Notes: a model not told the origin generated them from the letters alone. DNA of 64,000 nucleotides from Oceanospirillum linum (GCF_001995095.2 NZ_MTSD02000007.1:1-64000); one strand, 5' to 3'; shown: positions 20,301-29,969, numbered from the stretch's first letter. Numbers and translations: made by a program.

Positions 20301-22304
20301 CCATATAGCCGGGCTTATCAGGCGTGTTCCCCGTGCCCACGGGGATGAACCGCGTTTTGATAGCTGGCCGCGTGGCAAAGGTACGTGTTCCCCGTGCCCA
20401 CGGGGATGAACCGTTTAGCCTGCAACTTGATTGGCTGAATGATGCGTGTTCCCCGTGCCCACGGGGATGAACCGTCGTGTTTAGTGCGCTCTTTGTGCTG
20501 GGCTATGTGTTCCCCGTGCCCACGGGGATGAACCGGCATCTGCCGCCAACGCGGGCAGCGGGTAATCGTGTTCCCCGTGCCCACGGGGATGAACCGCTTA
20601 CGGCTTTAATGGATCTGATCACGGGCTGGTGTTCCCCGTGCCCACGGGGATGAACCGTGCTCCAGCCAGATAATTAACAGCATCAGCTAGTGTTCCCCGT
20701 GCCCACGGGGATGAACCGAAAAAGCAGTAGCACTGCTAAAAGAAGGTTTTGTGTTCCCCGTGCCCACGGGGATGAACCGCGCACCCAGGAATTAAATATG
20801 ATGCAATTTATGTGTTCCCCGTGCCCACGGGGATGAACCGCCATGATTTACTCCCTGAGTTGAGTTATCCACGTGTTCCCCGTGCCCACGGGGATGAACC
20901 GCTACGTCAGTCCGTTGACTTAGAAACATCCTAGTGTTCCCCGTGCCCACGGGGATGAACCGCACTTAAACCTTATAAGGGAAATTAAGGAAAAGTGTTC
21001 CCCGTGCCCACGGGGATGAACCGAAATGATAGATGTAGAGTTCGATGGCGATGTTGTGTTCCCCGTGCCCACGGGGATGAACCGAAATTGAGCGAGTTAA
21101 AGAGATTGGTTTTTGCGTGTTCCCCGTGCCCACGGGGATGAACCGGTCGCCCTGATGCATATTTGGTTAACACGCACGTGTTCCCCGTGCCCACGGGGAT
21201 GAACCGTGAAGTTGATAAGACTCGTATAGAGAATAAGAGTGTTCCCCGTGCCCACGGGGATGAACCGTCAAAAAGGCACAAAAAAACCGCCGTGGTGGCG
21301 TGTTCCCCGTGCCCACGGGGATGAACCGTGTTCTAGTACCTCATCAATGTAGGTGTCTTTGTGTTCCCCGTGCCCACGGGGATGAACCGTGTTCTAGTAC
21401 CTCATCAATGTAGGTGTCTTTGTGTTCCCCGTGCCCACGGGGATGAACCGTTTTTGGCAATGTTGAAACGGCGCGTCTTGAAGTGTTCCCCGTGCCCACG
21501 GGGATGAACCGAGGTGTTAACGCCACGGGCAAAGGGAGGGAATGTGTTCCCCGTGCCCACGGGGATGAACCGTGAGTTTGTGCCTGGCGATTGGTGATCA
21601 CGGGGTGTTCCCCGTGCCCACGGGGATGAACCGCATTTAAAACAGCCGCTGAAGCCGCTGCCATTGTGTTCCCCGTGCCCACGGGGATGAACCGACCGCC
21701 ACATGCCGGAGATCACAGCACCGGCCGTGTTCCCCGTGCCCACGGGGATGAACCGTGCTTTTTGCGCGGTTTAACGACAACTGGATCGTGTTCCCCGTGC
21801 CCACGGGGATGAACCGGGCATGACGCCTGACAAGCTGCGCGCGATTCTGTGTTCCCCGTGCCCACGGGGATGAACCGATATTCTCCGCAATCTCTGCAAT
21901 ATAAAATCAGTGTTCCCCGTGCCCACGGGGATGAACCGCGCTCCTCTTCCAGCACCTGCGGGAACCACGGGTGTTCCCCGTGCCCACGGGGATGAACCGC
22001 ATAAGCACTTTTTCATGATCCGTATAGAGAAGTGTTCCCCGTGCCCACGGGGATGAACCGCCGACACAGCAACATCGCGCTCATAAAACGAAGTGTTCCC
22101 CGTGCCCACGGGGATGAACCGCGCGTGTTGTGCTTGCAGCCCTCAAAGGAGCTGTGTTCCCCGTGCCCACGGGGATGAACCGATCTATTTAAACGCCAAG
22201 CCAGCGGGCAAAGAGTGTTCCCCGTGCCCACGGGGATGAACCGGAACAGGACATTTTAGAGTTGCAAATGAGAGTGTGTTCCCTGTGCCCACGAGGATGA
22301 ATCG
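17335..22304 (+). CRISPR. Type I-E CRISPR array: 82 repeats, 81 spacers
   Basis: The 29-bp repeat starts GTGTTCCCCGTG and ends GGGGATGAACCG; CCCCGTG and CACGGGG form a 7-bp stem around CC. Repeats start at 17335 and recur every 61 bp exactly; positions checked at every tenth repeat fit, so spacers are 32 nt. The repeat at 18982-19010 ends in C instead of G. The last repeat, 22276-22304, has three internal substitutions (CCCTGTG, ACGAGG, AATCG), marking the trailer end. Eight spacers are second copies of others, leaving 73 distinct ones. The repeat resembles the E. coli I-E repeat and matches the adjacent Cas6e type. Transcription on the plus strand from the cas2 side is inferred from leader position. 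Confidence 0.99.
19804..20994 (+). repeat. Internal duplication of a spacer block within the array
   Basis: Numbering spacers from the leader, spacer 41 (19804-19835) recurs as 49 (20292-20323), 43-46 recur as 50-53, and 47-48 recur as 59-60 in the same order. Spacer 42 is found only in the first copy, and 54-58 only in the second. The simplest history is a tandem duplication of about 13 repeat-spacer units, then loss of 54-58 from the first copy and of 42 from the second. A separate adjacent duplication makes spacers 66 and 67 identical (21329-21360 and 21390-21421). Confidence 0.93.
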
Positions 22305-22600
22305 TCCGGTGCAGGCTGCTTAGAAATGATGTCTGTGTCGCCCTGAAGGACGACCTACGTTCACCGGCACGCAGGCGGTTTAGAAATGATATCCGTGTCG
22401 CCCTGAAGGACGACCTACGTTCAACGGCACGCAGGCGGTTTAAAAATGATATCCGTGTCGCCCTGAAGGACGACCTACGTTCACTGCCGCGCAGGCGGTT
22501 TAGAAATGATGTCTGTGTCGCCCTGAAGGACGACCTACGTTCACCGGCACGCAGGTGGTTTAGCAATGATATCTGTGTCGCCCTGAAGGGCGACCTACGG
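22305..22600. repeat. 60-bp tandem repeat with palindromic core beside the CRISPR trailer
   Basis: A partial unit (22305-22320) is followed by units starting at 22321, 22381, 22441, 22501 and 22561 (the last truncated near 22600). Each holds TGTGTCGCCCTGAAGG and then CGACCTACG. The last copy forms a perfect palindrome GTCGCCC-TGAA-GGGCGAC; the others have one mismatch. Units are nearly identical throughout, so there are no spacers. It resembles REP-like dispersed elements. It fills most of the 338-bp gap between the array and the oligopeptidase gene; nothing else is seen there. Confidence 0.85.
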
Positions 22601-22642
22601 CTGTTTTTGGCGCTACGGGTTTGGGGTGGTTGTAGTGGGAGT

Positions 22643-24757
22643 TTACTGGTCTTTATTAAGCATCATCAGGACAACGCTCTGGGTCTCAGCGGTTTCCCGG
22701 TAGCTTTGATCCCGGCCTGATCCGCCGCCGTGGCCGGAGTCCATGCGGGTTCTTAACCAAACCTTTTCTATGTTTGCTTTTTTCAGTCGATAGGCCCATT
22801 TAGCGGGTTCCCAGTATTGCACGCGGGGGTCGTTCAGGCCTGCTTCAATCCAGAGTTTTGGCTGGCGCGGTTCTGTTTGATGGCTTTCTGGTTTCAGGTT
22901 GTCCAGTGGGCTGTAGTGGCGGATTCGCCAGTGGGCTTCCGGTTCTTGGGGGTTGCCCCACTCTTCATATTCGCCAATGGTGAGGGGAAGCTCCGGTCGC
23001 GACATGGTGCGCAGTACATCCACAAAAGGGACTTCGGCGATGATGCCGGTGACAAGTTCGGGGCTGCGGTTGTACAGTGCGCCGAGGACGATTCCGGCGG
23101 CGCTGCCTCCCTGTACGACCAGCTGTTCTTGTTCGGTGATACCTTGTTTGAGCAGTGCCTGTATCACGGCTTCCAGGTCGCGGATGCTGTTTTCTTTATA
23201 GCCGAGCCGGCCCTGGTGATACCAATGCTCGCCACAATCGCCGCCACCGCGAAGGTGGGCGATGGCAAAGATAACATCCCGTTCCATCAGGCTGAGTCGG
23301 CTGGAAGAAAACCAGGGATCCAGCGGGTCGCCGTATGCGCCATAGGCGTAGAGTAAAACAGGTTGTGGTTTTTGCGCATCCAGTAAGGTTTTTTTACCAA
23401 CAAGGCTGACGGGGATGGGGGTGCCGTCCCAGGCGGGAATGAGTATCTGCTGACTGGTGAACTGGCTGAGGTCTGTATTGTTCAGGGGCATCTGACGCAG
23501 CTGTTCCAGCTGTTGCTTTGTCATGGTATAGCGATAGAGGGTAGGTGGCTGATTGAAAGATTCTAACTCCAGTCGTACCCAGGGCGTATCGCTGTCAGGG
23601 TTGTCGGACAGGTTTATGCTGACCAGCGGGTAGGGTGGCTCAAAGTCGTGCTGTTTTTTGCCATCAAGGCTATGGATGGATAACTCCTGACGCCCCCGGG
23701 TGTGATCCCTTTGCAGGATTAACAGATGGTTCTGGAATAGCTCAAACCCTTCGAAAGTTTTCTGCATTGATGGCGGATGAATAACGCTGGCCTGCTGCAG
23801 AAAATCTGCAGGTGACAGCGGCGGTGTGACCTGCTGTTGATCGAGCCGATAGAGCCCGAAGTCGGCTTGTTGCAGGTTGCTGCGGATATAGAGTTGGTCA
23901 TCGATACTGTCGGCGTGATATTCATGGCCTTCCTGCTGCTCAATCAGCAGTTGGGGTGGGTTTAAAGGCTGATCTGCCGGTAACAGGTAGTAGCGGGTGC
24001 TTTGTTTACTCAGACTTTCGATAAACAGGTGTTTACGGTCGCGGCTTTTGCTGCAGCCAACCCAGAAGCGGGCATCGGGCTCTTCAAAAATAATCGATGT
24101 TTGGCCGCTGGCGATGTTCAGAGCCATGACTTGCCACGGGCGCTGTGTGTCGTCCAGTGGGAAGCAAAGCAGGGTCTCCTGATTTTCTGTCCAGATCAGG
24201 TCAGATGCCAGAGGCGGTAAATCGTCGAAGGTCTGCCAGTGGTTATTGCTCAGGTTAACCAGTTGCAGGCTGTAGATCTCATCGCCCTCGGTATCGGTTG
24301 TCAGGGCAAGCCGTTGCTCGTCGGGGGAGATTGCCAGATCCCCCAGATCAAAATAGTCGTACTCTGCAGCCAGCTTGTTGATATCCAGATAGCAGTGAGC
24401 CTGTTCCAGTTTCTCCTGATGCTGGCGGTTCTCTTGGTTAAGGGGGGGGCGCCAGAACTGGGGGTAGTTAAGGGCTTCTCTCTGGCGGACAAAATAGCGA
24501 TAGTGTTTCAGGTCTGTGGGGTAGCTGTCATGATCCAGAGGGGTTCGGTGACGAATCTCCCGAAAAAGTTCTTCCTGTAATTCCGGGTTGAGTGCCGAGT
24601 TGGCATCCTGATTGCATTTTTCCAGGAAGGTGAGTGTCTCTCTGCTTTTCTTTTCCAGTGATGAAAGGGGATCTTTCTGCAGCACCCGGGATAAAAATTG
24701 TGGCATTGCGTTAAGTGATGTCGTGCTGAGGTCGTTATTTTGTTTAGCTTGAGACAT
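22643..24757 (-). CDS. Oligopeptidase B-like S9A serine peptidase
   Basis: This 704-aa protein of the prolyl oligopeptidase family is closest by motif to oligopeptidase B (protease II), which cuts short peptides after basic residues in the cytoplasm. The N-terminal beta-propeller (about 70-420) begins with PTDLKHYRYFVRQREALNYP. The C-terminal hydrolase domain contains the nucleophile Ser552 in QGGSAAG, the Asp in NDPRVQYWEPAKW and the His in SGHGGGSGR. No signal peptide is seen. The length fits PtrB (about 690 aa). It is transcribed against the CRISPR array and is divergent from the next gene. I withhold the ptrB symbol because related S9A clades share these motifs. Confidence 0.9.
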   Translation of the reverse strand: MSQAKQNNDLSTTSLNAMPQFLSRVLQKDPLSSLEKKSRETLTFLEKCNQDANSALNPELQEELFREIRHRTPLDHDSYPTDLKHYRYFVRQREALNYPQFWRPPLNQENRQHQEKLEQAHCYLDINKLAAEYDYFDLGDLAISPDEQRLALTTDTEGDEIYSLQLVNLSNNHWQTFDDLPPLASDLIWTENQETLLCFPLDDTQRPWQVMALNIASGQTSIIFEEPDARFWVGCSKSRDRKHLFIESLSKQSTRYYLLPADQPLNPPQLLIEQQEGHEYHADSIDDQLYIRSNLQQADFGLYRLDQQQVTPPLSPADFLQQASVIHPPSMQKTFEGFELFQNHLLILQRDHTRGRQELSIHSLDGKKQHDFEPPYPLVSINLSDNPDSDTPWVRLELESFNQPPTLYRYTMTKQQLEQLRQMPLNNTDLSQFTSQQILIPAWDGTPIPVSLVGKKTLLDAQKPQPVLLYAYGAYGDPLDPWFSSSRLSLMERDVIFAIAHLRGGGDCGEHWYHQGRLGYKENSIRDLEAVIQALLKQGITEQEQLVVQGGSAAGIVLGALYNRSPELVTGIIAEVPFVDVLRTMSRPELPLTIGEYEEWGNPQEPEAHWRIRHYSPLDNLKPESHQTEPRQPKLWIEAGLNDPRVQYWEPAKWAYRLKKANIEKVWLRTRMDSGHGGGSGRDQSYRETAETQSVVLMMLNKDQ

Positions 24758-24821
24758 AATAAGGGCGCTTAAGAATCAGGGTGTTATGCCGCAAATACAG
24801 CGGCTATAGGAATTGAGAACT

Positions 24822-25196
24822 ATGGCGTTTGAGAGCTATCAGCTTCTGAGCTGGTGTATCTATCTATTATCTGCTTTGGCAGTGATGATTGTCACGCTCA
24901 GAATTACCCGCAGTTGGCCGTTAACCCTGCGGGGCTTTATTGTCACGACGGCAACGGTGTTGTTTGCGGTTCCCTGGTATGTGCAGGGAACGGGCGGACC
25001 TTTGGCTCCGGCTGTGATTATCACTTTTTTTGAAACGTTTGGTGGTGTTGAAGGCGCAACCTGGATGCGGGCTGGTTTACCTCTGTTAGGTGGGTTGGCG
25101 GTAGGTTATCTGGTTTTGGCACTGTTCCTCTGGCTGAAAAGCCGTCAGGATGAGCCAGGCGCATCGCCATCCGGTGAGGCGGCTGAGGAGCGTTAA
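24822..25196 (+). CDS. Small inner-membrane protein of unknown function
   Basis: This 124-aa protein has three or four hydrophobic segments (about 8-25, 33-52, 58-72, 88-108) and a short polar C-terminal tail. I do not recognise the family. The ATG at 24822 is preferred to an in-frame TTG 9 bp upstream. It lies divergent from the oligopeptidase gene, and 137 bp before the membrane/winged-helix gene. Its motif FFETFGGVEGATWMRAGLPL and the conserved neighbourhood may help trace homologs. Position suggests it could belong with the following two genes as an envelope-related group, but the spacing does not prove an operon. Confidence 0.8.
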   Translation: MAFESYQLLSWCIYLLSALAVMIVTLRITRSWPLTLRGFIVTTATVLFAVPWYVQGTGGPLAPAVIITFFETFGGVEGATWMRAGLPLLGGLAVGYLVLALFLWLKSRQDEPGASPSGEAAEER

Positions 25197-25333
25197 TGCA
25201 AGCGATCGGTTTGTCTGGCCGATCCGAACAAAAACGGAAATCCGTTGCCGCTTTAAATGATCGTTGTGAAGTGGCACTTTAGTTGGGGCGGGTCGTTTTA
25301 ACGGCTTAAAGGAAATTATTTCAGGAAATTAAT

Positions 25334-25996
25334 ATGACAACGCACGTCATTCTTCTCGTTTTAGTTATGCTGTTTGCTGGTGTTTTTGGTGGTTTGGTTA
25401 ATTTTTATCTGCTGAACCAGAATAACAAAGATACCATTGCTCTGGCGCGCTCTCTGGTGGTGGGTGTCAGTGCTGCGTTTCTGGTGCCGGTAGCACTGGA
25501 TCTGCTGAGCAGTGATATTGTGGCGCAGAGTCAGGAGGATGCCTCTAAGCTGCTGATCTATACCGGTATCTGCCTGATTGCTGCTATCGCCTCACGTTTG
25601 GTGGCAACGAATACACTGGATCGTACTCTGGTGGCGGCAGAAACAGCTAAAACAGAAACAGAGCAGCTGAAGCAGCAACTAAAGCAGCTGCAGGACTCTA
25701 TCGTGCCTTTGCTGGAAACAGAAACCGAGCATGAGGATCAGGCAGAAGTTTCATCAACAGAGCTGGATTCACTGGATGTTTCCTCAACAGCGGTGTTGAA
25801 GAGCCTGGCCAGTGGTCGCCATATCTATCGTGCGCTGCCGACTCTGTGTACTGAGACCGAACTGGATGAAACCGATCTGCAGAAAAGCCTGGCGGTTTTA
25901 GTCGGTAAAGGTATGGCGGGCCGTGTTAACAGTGGCTGGGGAATGCGCTGGTATGTAACGGAGCGTGGCCGTAAGCTGGCTGAGTCCATTGTTTAA
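25334..25996 (+). CDS. Membrane protein with coiled coil and C-terminal winged-helix-like domain
   Basis: This 220-aa protein has an N-terminal hairpin of three hydrophobic segments (about 4-25, 37-58, 74-92). A coiled coil rich in Glu/Gln follows (about 100-130), then an acidic linker, then a C-terminal domain (about 150-220) that looks like a winged helix (LQKSLAVLVGKGMAGRVN, then the wing WGMRWYVTERGRKLAE). The N-terminal part resembles the three-transmembrane domain described next to YEATS-like modules in bacteria; that assignment is tentative. A membrane-tethered DNA- or protein-binding sensor is plausible. It precedes a VWA gene by 64 bp on the same strand. Confidence 0.8.
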   Translation: MTTHVILLVLVMLFAGVFGGLVNFYLLNQNNKDTIALARSLVVGVSAAFLVPVALDLLSSDIVAQSQEDASKLLIYTGICLIAAIASRLVATNTLDRTLVAAETAKTETEQLKQQLKQLQDSIVPLLETETEHEDQAEVSSTELDSLDVSSTAVLKSLASGRHIYRALPTLCTETELDETDLQKSLAVLVGKGMAGRVNSGWGMRWYVTERGRKLAESIV

Positions 25997-26060
25997 TAAC
26001 AAAAAGATTGAGATGGATACCGGAGTTGATCCGGTATCACCAGGTAAGTAAGGAACTGAA

Positions 26061-28004
26061 ATGCCCGTTATTGCAGATCGATCAACGAAGCAGAGCAGAT
26101 GGTCCGGCAAAAAAGGATTTAGAATCCTTATGATGCTGTGGGCTTTTGTTGCAGCTTCTGTGGTAAGTGCAGCAGATGTAAAGCCTGATGTTCGCGTCCT
26201 GATCGATATATCCGGCAGTATGAAAAACAACGACCCGTCAAACCTCAGGGTTCCGGCGTTGAATCTGCTGGTTGATCTGTTGCCGGAGGGAAGTAAGGCT
26301 GGTGTCTGGACCTTTGGTACTTATACCAATGAGCTTGTTCCCCATGAAGCGGTTTCCGAGCAGTGGCGTCAGGATGCCCGGAGCCGGAGCCGTGATATTA
26401 CCTCTTCTGCCCTGTTTACCGATATCGAAAATGCCCTGGAACGCGCCAGTCATGATGCCGATCGTGTGGATGAAAATTATGATCGCCATATTATTCTGCT
26501 GACCGATGGTCTGGTGGATATATCAGAAGCACGGGATGGACGCCGTAAGCGTCAGGAAAACAATGAGTCCCGGGACAGTATTCAGTTTGATCTGCTACCA
26601 CAATTGAAAAAAGCGGGCTATACGGTTCATACCGTTGCCCTTTCTGATAACGCAGATAAAGATCTGATGCTGAAGTTGGCCCAGCGTACCGGAGGCTTGG
26701 CGGCGGTGGCCAATAATGCGGAGGAGCTGATGCAGCTCTTTATGCAGGCTCTGGATCGTACAGCCCCCAGTAAACAGGTCCCGCTTGAGAATAACCGCTT
26801 CCTGGTGGATAGCAGTATTAATGAGTTTACCGCTCTGATTTTCCATAAGCCGGATAGTCAGCGGGTTTTTCTTATTACCCCTGAAGGTGAGCGTTATACG
26901 GCTCTGAATCATCCGGATAATGTGCGCTGGCATTATGAAAGCCGTTACGACCTGATCACGGTATCGGATCCTGATGATGGCGAGTGGCTGGTAGAAACTG
27001 AGATGCACCCGGATAACCGCGTTACGGTGGTTTCGGATCTCAGCCTTAAAGTCAGTGATATACCGGCAACGCTTTTCCGGGGCCTGGATCTGAATATTCA
27101 GGCATCAATTCAGGAAGAGGGTGAAACCATTACCCGCCCTGAGTTTTTGCGTGTGGTTGCGATGGATGCTCAGCAGTTGGCCGATAATGATCAGGTACTC
27201 AAGTCTGATGCCATGACAGGTAAACCGGGAGACGCCGGAACCTTTGTCACAAAACTGGGGCCGTTTAACACCACAGGCAATTACCGGATTCAGGTCAATC
27301 TGGATGGTAAAACCTTCCAGCGCTCGGTTTCTCAGCCTGTTTTTGTACAGGATATTGTCAGTGCTCAGGTGGACTACGATGATGCTAATGAGCCGCAGCG
27401 TATCTTTTTCACTAAAGTTCTGCCGGAGCTTAAGGCCAGCGATCTGACGATTACCGCCCAGGTAAATGGTCTGGCTCAGAAGGCACAGCTGGCTACGCCG
27501 GAGTCGTGGACCCTGGATCTGCCGGATATGGATCGTGAGAAGGCGCAGCGTATTCGTGTCTTTGCTACCGGGACCGTTGAGGGCAAAGCTTTTGATATCG
27601 AGTTAGACCCTGTCATTATCCCGCCGCTGAACCCTGAACCTCAGGTTGAGACTCTGGATTCGCCGGGAGAGATGGATGCTCAGTCTATTGATGAAGGTGC
27701 TGCAGACTCGGCCAATAACGCCGATAAAGCTGAAGAGGATGACCGGCCTAAAAAACCGATGAATCTTCTTGATCCGAACAGCCAGCCTTTAGATCCCTCC
27801 AAGCCGAGTGATGCTAATCTGCTATGGGTCTACCTTGCGGTGGCTTTGGTTAATATTGGCTTGTTCGCCGGAGCTTTCTGGTTGTATAAACGCTTTGTGC
27901 AGCGTCGCACTGCTGCCCGTCAGCAGTCCGGTGAGCGCAAGACGTCTGAGGCCAGCCAGCCATCAGAAGACCGCCAGCAGGATGATGATGACCTGTCTCT
28001 CTGA
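26061..28004 (+). CDS. Periplasmic VWA-domain protein with C-terminal membrane anchor
   Basis: This 647-aa protein has an N-terminal signal sequence (about 19-38, ending VVSAAD). A von Willebrand factor A domain follows (about 43-230) whose metal-ion-dependent adhesion site DISGSM is complete. Then come two or three beta-rich segments (to about 520), an acidic linker, one transmembrane helix (about 590-612) and a basic/polar cytoplasmic tail. This layout suggests a periplasmic metal-dependent protein-binding module held in the inner membrane. The family resembles conserved VWA proteins of marine Gammaproteobacteria, of unknown role. It ends in a good terminator, and may form a unit with the preceding membrane/winged-helix gene. 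Confidence 0.88.
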   Translation: MPVIADRSTKQSRWSGKKGFRILMMLWAFVAASVVSAADVKPDVRVLIDISGSMKNNDPSNLRVPALNLLVDLLPEGSKAGVWTFGTYTNELVPHEAVSEQWRQDARSRSRDITSSALFTDIENALERASHDADRVDENYDRHIILLTDGLVDISEARDGRRKRQENNESRDSIQFDLLPQLKKAGYTVHTVALSDNADKDLMLKLAQRTGGLAAVANNAEELMQLFMQALDRTAPSKQVPLENNRFLVDSSINEFTALIFHKPDSQRVFLITPEGERYTALNHPDNVRWHYESRYDLITVSDPDDGEWLVETEMHPDNRVTVVSDLSLKVSDIPATLFRGLDLNIQASIQEEGETITRPEFLRVVAMDAQQLADNDQVLKSDAMTGKPGDAGTFVTKLGPFNTTGNYRIQVNLDGKTFQRSVSQPVFVQDIVSAQVDYDDANEPQRIFFTKVLPELKASDLTITAQVNGLAQKAQLATPESWTLDLPDMDREKAQRIRVFATGTVEGKAFDIELDPVIIPPLNPEPQVETLDSPGEMDAQSIDEGAADSANNADKAEEDDRPKKPMNLLDPNSQPLDPSKPSDANLLWVYLAVALVNIGLFAGAFWLYKRFVQRRTAARQQSGERKTSEASQPSEDRQQDDDDLSL

Positions 28005-28080
28005 TGGCGATGTCAGATCCAGTAAAACCGGCTGGTGGTGAATCAAATGACGCTGATTGTTTAGTCAGGTGACAATGCAT

Positions 28081-28117
28081 AAAAAAAGTGGCCTCTGTTA
28101 ACAGGGGCCATTTTTTT
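28081..28117 (+). terminator. Terminator after the VWA gene
   Basis: A stem is built from GGCCTCTGTTAACAGGGGCC with flanking A7 and T7 tracts, a hairpin able to work on both strands. Confidence 0.85.
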
Positions 28118-28167
28118 ACCGTAAGATTTTCAGCGCGTTATTTTCTATTGATTACAGGCTTTATTTC

Positions 28168-28959
28168 ATGTGTGAACTTCTTGGCATGAGTGCCAATGTG
28201 CCAACGGATATCTGTTTTAGTTTCAGTGGACTGGTTAAGCGCGGTGGTGAGACCGGGCCACATAAAGATGGCTGGGGCATCGCTTTCTATGAAGGCGTTG
28301 GTTATCGCGAGTTTCGGGATCCTAATCCTTCGGTGGACTCTGAGATCGCTAAGCTGATCCAGCGCTACCCGATCAAAAGCAAAACGGTGATCAGTCATAT
28401 CCGGCAAGCCAATGTGGGTGAAATCTGTCTGGAAAATACCCATCCCTTCAGCCGTGAGCTTTGGGGGCGTTACTGGAGTTATGCCCATAACGGGCAGCTG
28501 GAGGAGAGTAAAACCCATTTTCCGGCCAGTTTTTATCTGCCGGTAGGAACAACGGACAGTGAGCAGGCTTTTTGCTGGTTGCTGGCCCAGATACGGCTGA
28601 ATTTTACCGACCAGTGTGCCATTGGCCCTCTGAGTCAGGCGTTGCATCAATGGTGCGAGCAGCTACGAAGCAAGGGCGTTTTTAATATGCTGCTTTCAAA
28701 CGGTGATTACCTGTTTGCTTACTGCTCAACCAAATTAAGCTGGATTACCCGTGAAGCGCCTTTTGGAGAAGCTCAGCTGTCTGATGTTGAGATGAAGGTA
28801 GACTTCAAAGAAGAGACAACGCCCCATGATGTGGTGACCGTTATTGCGACTCAGCCACTGACCGACAATGAAGCGTGGAACACTATTCTGCCCGGCGAGC
28901 TGGTTGTTTTTAAAGAAGGGCGGGTTGTTGAGCGGTTTTTAAAGAACACGGCAGAGTAA
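28168..28959 (+). CDS. Class II glutamine amidotransferase, YafJ type
   Basis: This 263-aa protein has an Ntn-hydrolase glutaminase fold. After removal of Met1, Cys2 (MCELLGMSANVP) becomes the catalytic nucleophile. Other family segments are GPHKDGWGIAFYEG, the Arg in SHIRQANVG, ENTHPFSRE and the YAHNGQL oxyanion region. YafJ-type proteins hydrolyse glutamine or related gamma-glutamyl compounds; the acceptor is not known. The length equals E. coli YafJ (255 aa). It is single, between two terminators, and converges on cysK. Confidence 0.93.
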   Translation: MCELLGMSANVPTDICFSFSGLVKRGGETGPHKDGWGIAFYEGVGYREFRDPNPSVDSEIAKLIQRYPIKSKTVISHIRQANVGEICLENTHPFSRELWGRYWSYAHNGQLEESKTHFPASFYLPVGTTDSEQAFCWLLAQIRLNFTDQCAIGPLSQALHQWCEQLRSKGVFNMLLSNGDYLFAYCSTKLSWITREAPFGEAQLSDVEMKVDFKEETTPHDVVTVIATQPLTDNEAWNTILPGELVVFKEGRVVERFLKNTAE

Positions 28960-28976
28960 TACGTCTGCCGTGTTTT
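28945..28976. terminator. Bidirectional terminator between the amidotransferase gene and cysK
   Basis: AACACGGCAGA (28945-28955) pairs with TCTGCCGTGTT (28964-28974) around an 8-nt loop and is followed by T's on the plus strand. The amidotransferase stop codon TAA lies in the loop. Confidence 0.7.
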
Positions 28977-28997
28977 ACCCGGTACTGAAGGGTGGGT

Positions 28998-29969
28998 TTA
29001 CTGTACGGTTTCGTTCTCGGTAAACATACCTTCGAATAGCGCAGTGGACAGGTAACGCTCACCGGAATCCGGCAGAATAACGACAATATTTTTGTCGGCA
29101 TTTTCAGGCTTCTCTGCCAGACGCAGTGCGGCGACCATGGCTGCACCACAGGAGATGCCGCAGATAATACCCTCTTTCAGCATCAGCTGGCGGGCCATTT
29201 CAATGGCATCATCATTGCTGACCTGCTCCACCTGATCCACCAGAGACAGATCCAGGTTCTTAGGTACAAAGCCTGCGCCAATACCCTGAATTTTATGGGG
29301 AGCAGGTTTAACATCTTCACTGTTAAGCGTTTGGCTGATAACAGGGGACTCCACGGGCTCTACGGCAACGGATGTGATCGCTTTGCCCCGGGTGTTTTTG
29401 ATATAACGGGAAATACCGGTAATGGTGCCGCCGGTGCCTACGCCTGCCACCAGAATATCGATCTCACCATCGGTGTCATTCCAGATCTCTGGCCCAGTGG
29501 TTTTCTCATGAATTTCGGGATTCGCCGGGTTCTCAAACTGTTGCGGCATAAAGTAATGCTCAGGATTGCTGGCAACCAGCTCTTCTGCCTTCGCAATTGC
29601 GCCCTTCATGCCTTTTGCAGGTTCTGTCAGTTCGATATTAGCTCCCAGAGCTTTCATCATTTTACGGCGTTCAATACTCATGCTGGAAGGCATGGTCAGG
29701 GTGATTTTGTAGCCACGGGATGCGGCCACAAAACATAGGGCGATACCTGTGTTGCCACTGGTGGGCTCTACAATTTCCATTCCAGGTTTAAGAACACCGC
29801 GCTTTTCCGCATCCCAGATCATGTTAGCGCCAATACGGCATTTAACAGAAAAGGCAGGGTTACGGCTTTCCAGTTTGGCAAACACCTTGCCGTGTTGGGT
29901 CAGTCGGTTGATTTTTACCAGAGGGGTTTCGCCGATGGTTAGCGAGTTGTCGTCAAAAACCTTGCTCAT
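28998..29969 (-). CDS. cysK: Cysteine synthase A (O-acetylserine sulfhydrylase)
   Basis: This 323-aa PLP enzyme forms cysteine from O-acetylserine and sulfide. The PLP-binding Lys43 sits in [14 protein letters not shown]. The substrate loop [10 protein letters not shown] and the phosphate-binding glycine loop [15 protein letters not shown] are intact. The C-terminal segment [15 protein letters not shown] is typical of CysK. The length agrees with E. coli CysK (323 aa), and the S/TSGNTG context favours CysK over CysM. It is monocistronic, flanked by the bidirectional terminator on its 3' side and divergent from nothing immediately upstream, since the flagellin gene is on the same strand. Confidence 0.96.
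   Translation of the reverse strand: MSKVFDDNSLTIGETPLVKINRLTQHGKVFAKLESRNPAFSVKCRIGANMIWDAEKRGVLKPGMEIVEPTSGNTGIALCFVAASRGYKITLTMPSSMSIERRKMMKALGANIELTEPAKGMKGAIAKAEELVASNPEHYFMPQQFENPANPEIHEKTTGPEIWNDTDGEIDILVAGVGTGGTITGISRYIKNTRGKAITSVAVEPVESPVISQTLNSEDVKPAPHKIQGIGAGFVPKNLDLSLVDQVEQVSNDDAIEMARQLMLKEGIICGISCGAAMVAALRLAEKPENADKNIVVILPDSGERYLSTALFEGMFTENETVQ

Noticed and set aside
22189-22566. Minus-strand ORF of 125 aa with repeated RSSFRAT segments
   Set aside because: It is an incidental frame across the 60-bp tandem repeat and the last CRISPR units; no gene signals.
22305-22600. A second CRISPR array
   Set aside because: Units are almost identical along the whole 60 bp, so there are no unique spacers.
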